A stretch of 34,879 bases of DNA. Source: Chloroflexota bacterium (GTDB taxonomy: Bacteria; Chloroflexota; Dormibacteria; CF-121). The stretch is from assembly GCA_005880875.1 (NCBI GenBank), contig VBJI01000012.1, positions 1 through 34,879 of the forward strand, written 5' to 3'. This document shows positions 25,539 through 31,646 of the stretch, one piece after another. A program made the position numbers and the translations under genes. Position 1 is the stretch's first letter. Each line of letters opens with the position of its first letter. Below the pieces are notes generated by a model, which searched no databases, was not told the origin of the DNA, and saw only the letters and a list, made by a program, of their open reading frames with translations.

Positions 25539-25666
25539 CAGATTGTTGAACAGCTCGACCAGCTGCTGGCGGACCTGCGGGTCTTTGGTCTTTTGATAAT
25601 CGAGGAAGAGGCGGCGAACGAGCGCTCGGTTCGGTCGGACGGTGGACGACGAGGACGCCGGCCGGT

Positions 25667-26152
25667 CTACTCGATCAGGTATTTGACCATCCTCATCCGC
25701 ATACTGCCCGTCTGATCGTCGACCTGGTAGCGGAGTTCATCGACGAACAGCCGGATCATGTTCAAACCAATCGTTTCATAATCGAGTTCGGCCTCGCGCC
25801 GGGTGCGGCGCACGGCCTGCTGCTCGACCGCCCGCGGTGGGACGCTGCGGACCTCGACTTCGATCCGTCGCGGCTGACTCTTGAAGATCAATTTCAGTTG
25901 CCCGTTGCCGCTGCCCCACTGTTGAGCGGCGGCCGCGCAGGCGCTCTCGCAGGCTTGCGTTATCGCGATGTTGAGGTCGTCGATCTCCTGCAGGGAGAAT
26001 CCGACGACCAGGCCGAGTGACGCCGCGGCGCGTTTGGCAACGACGATGTAGTCGCTGACCGCCGGCAGCTTGAGCTCGGTGATGTAAGCGCTGGCGCTGG
26101 TCGTCTCATGGCGACTGCCTGGCGGTTGATGGCGAAGTCGACTCTCCCTCAT
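25667..26152 (-). CDS. RsbW-like (HATPase fold) anti-sigma factor, degenerate ATP site
   Basis: 161 residues directly upstream of the sigma factor, the classic anti-sigma position. The fold is recognisable: AYITELKLPAVSDYIVVAKR, SLGLVVGFSLQEIDDLNIAI, TQACESACAAA (N-box position), KLIFKSQPRRIEVEVRSVPP and the C-terminal IGLNMIRLFVDELRYQ, which resembles the GLFLIRxLMDEVxY helix of RsbW/SpoIIAB. The N-box EACxNA reads QACESA, so the Mg/ATP-binding Asn is Ser. The D-box DxGxG is absent (VPPRAVEQQ). Kinase activity is therefore doubtful, while sigma binding may remain. Strong ribosome site GGGAGG five bases before the ATG. Confidence 0.75.
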   Translation of the reverse strand: MRESRLRHQPPGSRHETTSASAYITELKLPAVSDYIVVAKRAAASLGLVVGFSLQEIDDLNIAITQACESACAAAAQQWGSGNGQLKLIFKSQPRRIEVEVRSVPPRAVEQQAVRRTRREAELDYETIGLNMIRLFVDELRYQVDDQTGSMRMRMVKYLIE

Positions 26153-26163
26153 GATTCCTCCCG

Positions 26164-26493
26164 CTATTTGCCCGTCCGCGGTTGCCGGCGGCGACCGAGC
26201 CCGCCGAGCAGGTCACGCACCCGGTCGCGCCAGCCTGTGATGGCGGCGCCGGTCGCGGTCATCGCCCGGTCGGCCGCCGTGAACTTGTCGTTGCCCCCGG
26301 CGACCATGTCATCAACCTGCTGCAGGCTGTGCCGCAGCTCCGGGAGGGCCAGGCGTGCTTCGTCGAGCGTCAGCGTCAAGATGGCTTCGATGGTTCGAAG
26401 GCTGCGCGTCATGTTGAGCAGGATGAAGGAGGCGAAGAGACTGAGAACCAGGAATCCGATCCCGACCAAAAGCACGCCGACCTGCCAGACCAA
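26164..26493 (-). CDS. DUF948-type small membrane protein
   Basis: 109 residues from a TTG start with GGGAGG nine bases upstream. One N-terminal membrane helix (VGVLLVGIGFLVLSLFASFI) is followed by a helical, amphipathic stretch (RTIEAILTLTLDEARLALPE, LRHSLQQVDDMVAGGNDKF) and a basic C-terminus (GLGRRRQPRTGK). This is the layout of DUF948/YtxG-like proteins, often near stress-response genes and of unknown function. It precedes the RsbW-like gene by 11 bases, so it is likely co-transcribed with the sigma module. Confidence 0.7.
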   Translation of the reverse strand: MVWQVGVLLVGIGFLVLSLFASFILLNMTRSLRTIEAILTLTLDEARLALPELRHSLQQVDDMVAGGNDKFTAADRAMTATGAAITGWRDRVRDLLGGLGRRRQPRTGK

Positions 26494-26570
26494 TTACCCG
26501 ATCCTCCCGACGTTCGTCGTCACGGGATGTTTCCCATGTTCTACCGCGTTTGCCGCCGCCTCAAACGCCG

Positions 26571-26843
26571 CTACGCCGGCTGCTCCCGTCTGACCCACCG
26601 GGTTCCGGCCCACTGCAGGACCGCAAGCACCGCCAGGTCGTTGACCGGGTGCAGCTCGCCGATCGTCAACCGGGCGCCGACGCCGGCCAAGCCGGCGGCC
26701 TCACCAACCAGGACGGCCAGGGCGCTCAGCGCCAGGCGGACCAGGTAGTGCGGCGCCCTGGGGGCCACGACGTAGGCCAATTGCGTGCCCAGCAGGATGA
26801 CGAGCGTGGCCAGCACGAAGACCGGCGGGACGGGCACAGGCAA
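26571..26843 (-). CDS. Hypothetical small membrane protein
   Basis: 90 residues; TTG at 26843 or GTG at 26837. Two to three hydrophobic segments (VFVLATLVILLGTQLAYVV, LVRLALSALAVLVGEAAGLA, a weaker one near DLAVLAVLQWAG) and a basic end (TRWVRREQPA). I do not recognise a family. It is the first gene of the small cluster leading to the sigma factor and is separated by 77 bases from the DUF948 gene. High coding-like composition and its position between a terminator and the cluster support a real gene. Confidence 0.55.
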   Translation of the reverse strand: MPVPVPPVFVLATLVILLGTQLAYVVAPRAPHYLVRLALSALAVLVGEAAGLAGVGARLTIGELHPVNDLAVLAVLQWAGTRWVRREQPA

Positions 26844-26886
26844 CCCCGCGAGTGTAGCGGATATCGAGGAGTTGCCAGAAAACGAA

Positions 26887-26916
26887 GAGAGGCCCGGCCG
26901 CCTGGCCGGACCTCTC
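26887..26916 (-). terminator. Hairpin terminator of the 26950-27732 gene
   Basis: GAGAGG and CCGGCC arms pair with GGCCGG and CCTCTC around a 4-base loop, with one internal mismatch. On the minus strand it starts 33 bases after the stop of the secreted-protein gene and is followed by TTCGTTTT. The stem is strong enough to act in both directions, but the plus strand has no gene to end here. Confidence 0.75.
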
Positions 26917-26949
26917 CTGATTTGTCAGGGTCGCGGGATTCGCGCGTGT

Positions 26950-27732
26950 CTAGTGCGACTTGTGGTTGGTCTTATCAGCGTTGTTCGCGTGCGGGTTCGT
27001 ATTGACGGTCGTGCCGGGCTGCAGAGGCTGCCACTTCCACGCCTGGCTGTTCTGCGCGGCCGGCGTGATGCACGAATTGCCGGGGCGGTTGCAGCTGGCT
27101 TGCGGAGCTACCGGGTCGATCGTCAGGCCGGCGAGGTCGATCTGCAGGGCACCCCAGGTGTTGTTGTCGTTCAGGGTGACGCTGGTGACGGTCTTGCTGG
27201 GCAGCGCGATGGTCAGCATGTCGATGACGGCCGTTCCGCCACCCATGCCCGGCTGGGCGCTACCGGTCCAGACGTTCGCCGCCGCGGGATCGGAGAGCGT
27301 GTTGACGGTGAAGCCGGCGCCGGTCCGCCACTCGCGGATGTTGCCGCCGACCGTGAGGTCGGTGCTCTGGGTCGTCCCATCGCTGAAGGTAAACGTGACG
27401 TTGCCGACGACGGCACCCTCATACCACCAGTAGGTGTTGTAGGTGTTCAGCAGCAGGAAGGCGCTGGTCGCGCCCGCCCACGAGCCGCTGAAGGTCGCGC
27501 TCTGGCCATTGCCGAGGGTGAGCAGATTCCCTCCACTCAGGTCAAACGTATGGCCGCCCAGGCTCGCGCTGCCCGTCGGGGCCGACACGTAGAGCGTGCT
27601 GAGCGGGACGGTCGCTTGGGCACCGAGGGCTACCGGCGCGTCTTGGGCGAAGCCCATGATGCTCGAGGCGGCGAGGAAACCGGACGCGAGAATGAGACCT
27701 TTCGCTGGCTTGGTGAAGATGGCGGCGTTCAT
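26950..27732 (-). CDS. Secreted beta-rich protein A (unknown function)
   Basis: 260 residues. The N-terminus MNAAIFTKPAKGLILASGF followed by LAASSIMGFAQD is a signal peptide with likely cleavage near residue 29 (AQA/D-type site). The mature part is beta-rich with HTFDLSGGNLLTLGNGQSAT, FSGSWAGATSAFLLLNTYNT, VTFTFSDGTTQSTDLTVGG, AVIDMLTIALP and GALQIDLAGLTIDP, suggesting a jelly-roll/galactose-binding-like sandwich. That fold is an inference; no catalytic motif is seen. A Cys pair (ASCNRPGNSC) and an Asn/His-rich tail (NPHANNADKTNHKSH) end the protein. The first dozen residues resemble those of the neighbouring secreted protein B, and both genes share an upstream palindrome. Confidence 0.75.
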   Translation of the reverse strand: MNAAIFTKPAKGLILASGFLAASSIMGFAQDAPVALGAQATVPLSTLYVSAPTGSASLGGHTFDLSGGNLLTLGNGQSATFSGSWAGATSAFLLLNTYNTYWWYEGAVVGNVTFTFSDGTTQSTDLTVGGNIREWRTGAGFTVNTLSDPAAANVWTGSAQPGMGGGTAVIDMLTIALPSKTVTSVTLNDNNTWGALQIDLAGLTIDPVAPQASCNRPGNSCITPAAQNSQAWKWQPLQPGTTVNTNPHANNADKTNHKSH

Positions 27733-27742
27733 GTCGCCTACT

Positions 27743-27760
27743 GTAAGTTCGGTACCTTAC
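27743..27760 (-). promoter_or_regulatory. Palindromic promoter/operator element, copy 1
   Basis: On the minus strand GTAAGGTACCGAACTTAC, with inverted GTAAG/CTTAC ends, ends 10 bases before the ATG at 27732. The box TACAGT overlaps its right end and ends seven bases before the ATG, the spacing of a leaderless transcript. Sixteen of 18 positions are identical to the copy before the other secreted-protein gene, and the distance to the ATG is the same. No Shine-Dalgarno sequence is present. Confidence 0.6.
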
Positions 27761-27865
27761 GCGCTTGGTGGCGTGCACCCCGGCGGAGGTAACGGGGTGG
27801 CAAAACCGGCGTGACGCTTTTCAGCCGGAATCTTTTCGGGCTGCGCTAAGGCTTCCCCGGAACGC

Positions 27866-27893
27866 GAAAGACCCGGCGACGGCCGGGTCTTTC
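27866..27893 (-). terminator. Hairpin terminator of the 27919-28602 gene
   Basis: A perfect 12-bp stem (GAAAGACCCGGC with GCCGGGTCTTTC) around a 4-base loop, starting 25 bases after the stop of secreted protein B on the minus strand. There is no long T-run after it, so efficiency is uncertain, but the stem is the strongest in the window. Confidence 0.7.
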
Positions 27894-27918
27894 CTTGTTC
27901 CAGTTCCCCCTGCTCCAG

Positions 27919-28602
27919 CTAGGTGCGGTCGCTCGCCTGACGGGTGTCTGCCGTCTGGCCGTCTTCGCGCTCGGCGCCGTTCGCTTTCCCCTCGCTGGAA
28001 GGCATGACGCCCGGCTTGGGCGCCTTCGTCTCATCAGCGTCTTCCCGCTTGGCTGGCGGGTTGACCTTCTTGACGTCGTCGTTGTCGCCGTGAGCTCCGT
28101 GGACGAACGCGAAGCTGGTCCTGGTGCCCTTGACGCTGAAGGAGGCGTCCGCACCGGGATTGCCCGCAAGTCCCGACGAGGCGGTACCGGAGAGGGCGCC
28201 AGTCGTCGCGTCGACCGTCCCACTCAGCTTGATCGCGTATCCGGCGAACAGGTTGTTGTAGGTGCTCAGATACGTCAGCGACGCGGCATGCTTGGCAGGG
28301 CCGAGCGCCAGGCTCCCGGTCAGGTCTTCGGTGATCTGCGGGTAGCCAACCTGCGCGCCGGTTCCTTTAAGGCCGCCTCGTACGTCGATGCTGAAGCTGT
28401 AGTTATGGGCATAGCCGACGCCCATCGCGCATCCGGGGCCACCAGTGCAGGTGTACATAACCGCGTAGGTGGCAGTCGCCATGACGGGGGCGGGAGCGGT
28501 TGGCGCTGGGGCGGCTGCCACCGCAAGGTTTGCGGTTGCGAGGAAGCCCCCAGCGGTCAGCGCGAGGGTCTTGGCGGATTTCGCAATGATGGCGGCGTTC
28601 AT
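27919..28602 (-). CDS. Secreted beta-rich protein B (unknown function)
   Basis: 227 residues. The start MNAAIIAKSAKTLALTAGG, then FLATANLAVAAAP, is a signal peptide, probably cleaved after AVAA. The mature part has a Cys pair (YTCTGGPGCA), repeated beta-type strands (YSFSIDVRGGLKGTGAQVG, YAIKLSGTVDATTGALSGTA, ASFSVKGTRTSFAF) and a long charged, disordered C-terminal tail (NPPAKREDADETKAPKPG and onward). No enzyme motif or anchor (LPXTG, membrane helix) is visible, so it is probably exported and free or loosely bound. The leader and the upstream element resemble those of the protein A gene, but the mature domains do not obviously align. Confidence 0.72.
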   Translation of the reverse strand: MNAAIIAKSAKTLALTAGGFLATANLAVAAAPAPTAPAPVMATATYAVMYTCTGGPGCAMGVGYAHNYSFSIDVRGGLKGTGAQVGYPQITEDLTGSLALGPAKHAASLTYLSTYNNLFAGYAIKLSGTVDATTGALSGTASSGLAGNPGADASFSVKGTRTSFAFVHGAHGDNDDVKKVNPPAKREDADETKAPKPGVMPSSEGKANGAEREDGQTADTRQASDRT

Positions 28603-28612
28603 GCTGCCTAAT

Positions 28613-28630
28613 GTAAATTCCGTACCTTAC
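28613..28630 (-). promoter_or_regulatory. Palindromic promoter/operator element, copy 2
   Basis: On the minus strand GTAAGGTACGGAATTTAC, ending 10 bases before the ATG at 28602. TACATT ends seven bases before the ATG, again the leaderless distance. It differs at two of 18 positions from copy 1, and the inverted GTAA/TTAC ends are kept. The gap to the aspS stop (about 78 bases) also holds a weak CCGTTA/TAACGG inverted repeat that might end aspS transcription. Confidence 0.6.
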
Positions 28631-28680
28631 GTCGCTGATGGCGCCCCGTTATTCAATCCGTAACGGTTTGCGAATAATTC

Positions 28681-30453
28681 TCAACGCGTTTGTGGCGGCC
28701 GACGAATCAGTTCCAGGCCGAGCTCCCGCAATTGTTTCGGATCAGCCGCTGCCGGGGCATCGGTCATCACCTCTTCGGCCTGCTGGTTCTTTGGGAACGC
28801 GATCACCTCGCGAATCGTCTCCTCGCCGGCGGCCAGCATCACCACCCGATCGAGCCCGTACGCGAACCCGCCGTGGGGCGGGGCTCCGTAACGGAAGGCC
28901 TCGAGCAAGAAACCGAATTTTCGTTCGGCGTCCGATCTGGAAATACCAAGGCCGTTGAACACGCGCTGTTGCATCTCCGGATCGTGGATCCGGATGCTGC
29001 CCGAGCCCAGCTCGGTTCCGTTGAGCACCAGGTCATAGGCGCGCGCCCGAACCTTCAGCGGCTCGCTCTCCAGCAGGGGCAGATCTTCGGGTCGCGGCGA
29101 GGTGAACGGGTGGTGGGCCGCCGTGATCTCGCCGGTTTCCTTACTTCGTTCGAACAACGGGAATTCCGTGACCCAGGCGAATTCGAAGGCCCCCACCTTG
29201 ATCAGGCCGAGCAGCCGCGCGGCCGACTTCCGGACGGATCCCAGGGCGGCCGCGACGACATCCGAACGGTCGGCAACCGCGACCACCACATCACCGGATT
29301 GCGCGCCCGTCGCCGCCAGCAGCCCGGCGAGTTCTCGATCGCTGAAGAATTTCGTGATCGGCGAGCGCCATCCCTCCGGCTCGCGATGCCAGAACGCCAG
29401 GCCTTTCGCCCCCTCCGCGCGGGCCAGCTCAGTGAGCGCTTCGATTTCCTTCCCGCCCAGGTTGCGCGGGATTCGAATGCCGCGGACGACGCCGCCGGTG
29501 TCGAGCGCCTGACGGAAGATCTTGAACTCGGTTGCGGCAAAGATGGAACTGAGCTCCTCGATCTCGAGCCCGTAGCGCAGATCTGGCTTGTCGACGCCGT
29601 AGCGCCGGATCGCCTCCGCGTGGGTCATCCGCAAGATCGGGCTCGGTAGCGTAATCCCGAGCACCTGCTTCCAGATATGCGCGAAGCTCCGCTCGATCAC
29701 GTCGAGGACGTCGTCCTCGCCCACAAATGACATCTCGAGGTCCAGTTGGGTGAACTCGGGCTGGCGATCGGCGCGCTGGTCCTCATCGCGGTAACAGCGC
29801 ACGATCTGGAAGTACCGGTCCAGGCCCGCCACCATCAGCAGCTGCTTGTAGAGCTGCGGCGATTGGGCAAGCGCATAGACGTAGCCGGGTTTGAGGCGGC
29901 TTGGCACCAGGTAGTCTCGCGCCCCTTCGGGCGTACTGCGGATGAGGACCGGGGTTTCGATCTCCACAAACCCCTCGTCGTCGAGAAAGTCCCGGATGGC
30001 CTTCGCCACCCGATGCCGCAGCTGGAGGTTCCTGGCCATCCGCGAACGACGGAGGTCGAGGTAGCGGTAGCGAAGCCGCAGCTGCTCCTCGACCACGCCA
30101 TCCTCGTTGACGGCAAATGGCGGCGGCTGGGCCCGGTTGAGGAGATCGACGGCATGCGCCTCCACCTCCAGCGCCCCGGTCGCCAGCTCCTTGTTCTCGG
30201 TTCCCGGGGGCCGCTGCAGCACCAGGCCGTGCACGTGAATCACCGACTCCGAACGCAGTTCGCCACCGGCGGTATGGGCGGGGGCATGTACCGGATCGAA
30301 CTTCACCTGAACGATCCCGCTACGGTCGCGCAGGTCGATGAAGATCAGGCCGCCTAGGTCGCGGCGCCGATGCACCCAGCCGTAAAGGTCGACATCGGAT
30401 CCGACGTGCTCCCTCCGGACGGCGCCACAGGGCGTCCGCACGGTCAGGCTCAC
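28681..30453 (-). CDS. aspS: Aspartyl-tRNA synthetase
   Basis: 590 residues, the bacterial-type AspRS size. N-terminal anticodon-binding OB fold DLYGWVHRRRDLGGLIFIDL; class II core with FVEIETPVLIRSTPEGARDY, ALAQSPQLYKQLLMVAGLDR, IVRCYRDEDQRADRQPEFTQ (motif 2) and the GAD insertion (KGLAFWHREPEG); motif 3 HGGFAYGLDRVVMLAAGE, then REVIAFPKNQQAEEVMTDAP. Fully intact. GTG start sharing a GTGA overlap with the hisS stop, so hisS and aspS form one unit, a common pairing. Whether it is Asp-specific or also makes Asp-tRNA-Asn cannot be settled here. Confidence 0.97.
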   Translation of the reverse strand: MSLTVRTPCGAVRREHVGSDVDLYGWVHRRRDLGGLIFIDLRDRSGIVQVKFDPVHAPAHTAGGELRSESVIHVHGLVLQRPPGTENKELATGALEVEAHAVDLLNRAQPPPFAVNEDGVVEEQLRLRYRYLDLRRSRMARNLQLRHRVAKAIRDFLDDEGFVEIETPVLIRSTPEGARDYLVPSRLKPGYVYALAQSPQLYKQLLMVAGLDRYFQIVRCYRDEDQRADRQPEFTQLDLEMSFVGEDDVLDVIERSFAHIWKQVLGITLPSPILRMTHAEAIRRYGVDKPDLRYGLEIEELSSIFAATEFKIFRQALDTGGVVRGIRIPRNLGGKEIEALTELARAEGAKGLAFWHREPEGWRSPITKFFSDRELAGLLAATGAQSGDVVVAVADRSDVVAAALGSVRKSAARLLGLIKVGAFEFAWVTEFPLFERSKETGEITAAHHPFTSPRPEDLPLLESEPLKVRARAYDLVLNGTELGSGSIRIHDPEMQQRVFNGLGISRSDAERKFGFLLEAFRYGAPPHGGFAYGLDRVVMLAAGEETIREVIAFPKNQQAEEVMTDAPAAADPKQLRELGLELIRRPPQTR

Positions 30454-31597
30454 CCGGCGCTCAGCGCCTGGGTGACCGTCGGCACGACTTCGCGCTCGGC
30501 CACACTCACCTGCGTCTTCAACCGCATGTCACGCACCACCGCCTCGCCTCTTTCACGCTCTTCGGGACCGACCAGCAGTGCCACCCGGGCGCCGCGGCCA
30601 CCGCATAGACGTCGGGGGTCACCGGTGCCAGCTCCTTTGTTTCCTTGAGCAGCATCGCCGTCCGTTCCATGCCGAGGGCAAAGCCGATCCCCGGGGTAGC
30701 CTTGTACCCGAGCGCGTCGGCCAGGCCATCGTAGCGGCCGCCGCCGCCGAGCGCGTTCTGTGCCCCGCCGAGGCTGACGTGCTGATACTCGAAAACCGTT
30801 CGCGTGTAGTAGTCGAGACCACGCACTAACTCGGGATTCAGGCTGAATGGCACACCTTCGGCCTCCAGGCTTTCTTTGACGGTGGTAAACGCTTCCGCGC
30901 ACGGCCCGCAGAGGTGGTCGACGATGCGCGGCGCGGCGCGCTTCAATGCCTGGTCCTGCGGCTCCTTGGAGTCGAAAAGGCGCAGCGGGTTCCTTTCGAA
31001 CCGAGCTCGGCTGTCGACACTCAACTCGCTGAGGTGCGGGCGGTAGTGCTCGCGGAGTAGGTCGCGATAGGCGGGACGGCAGACCTCGTCGCCGATGCTG
31101 TTCAACTGAAGGCTGACCCCGCCGAGACCGACGGCGGTAAACCAGTTCCAGCCCAGGATGATGGCTTCGACGTCGAGCAGCGGGCTGCCATCGCCGAGGG
31201 CTTCAACGCCGAATTGGTGGAATTCGTGAAAACGCCCGCGCTGGGGTCGTTCTGACCGGAAATACGGGCCCAGGTAATAGAGGCGAACCGGTTGCGGCTC
31301 GAGCTGCATGCCGGCGTCGAAGTAGGCGCGAACGATGGGCGCCGTCCCCTCCGGTCGCAACGTGAGTGCGCGGCCGCCGCGGTCCGCGAAAGTGAACATC
31401 TCTTTCGTGACGATGTCGGTCGCGTCGCCCACGCCCCGCACGAACAGCTCGGTGGACTCGAAGGCAGGAGTCTCGATTCGTAGGTATCCAAAGCGCTCGG
31501 CAAGGTCCTGTGCGGCGTGATCCATGGCGTCCCAGTAAGGTTGGTCCACCGGCAAGATATCCTGCGTGCCACGCGGACGCTGCGCGACGGGGGCCAT
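30450..31597 (-). pseudogene. hisS: Histidyl-tRNA synthetase, frame-disrupted near the C-terminus
   Basis: The catalytic part is normal: RPRGTQDILPVDQPYWDAMD, TLRPEGTAPIVRAYF, the motif 2 region YFRSERPQRGRFHEFHQFGV, RGLDYYTRTVFEYQH (HisA) and GIGFALGMERTAMLL (motif 3). After VTPDVYAVAA (about 30597) the frame ends in unrelated sequence, stopping at 30518. Another frame resumes with GARVALLVGPEERERGEAVV and RDMRLKTQVSV to the TGA at 30450, which overlaps aspS. Roughly 45 residues of the anticodon-binding domain, expected between these points, are absent. Since HisRS is essential and usually single-copy, an assembly deletion is likelier than true loss. ATG at 31597 chosen; GTG at 31603 is possible. 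Confidence 0.88.
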
Positions 31598-31646
31598 GGT
31601 CACGAAAGCTTATCGAATGACCGGCGAGATGCCCGCAACGGATGGT

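Noticed and set aside
27743-28630. The two palindromes as insertion-sequence ends or attachment sites flanking one gene
   Set aside because: They are in the same orientation at the same distance from two start codons, no transposase or integrase is present, and the similarity extends into the leader codons.
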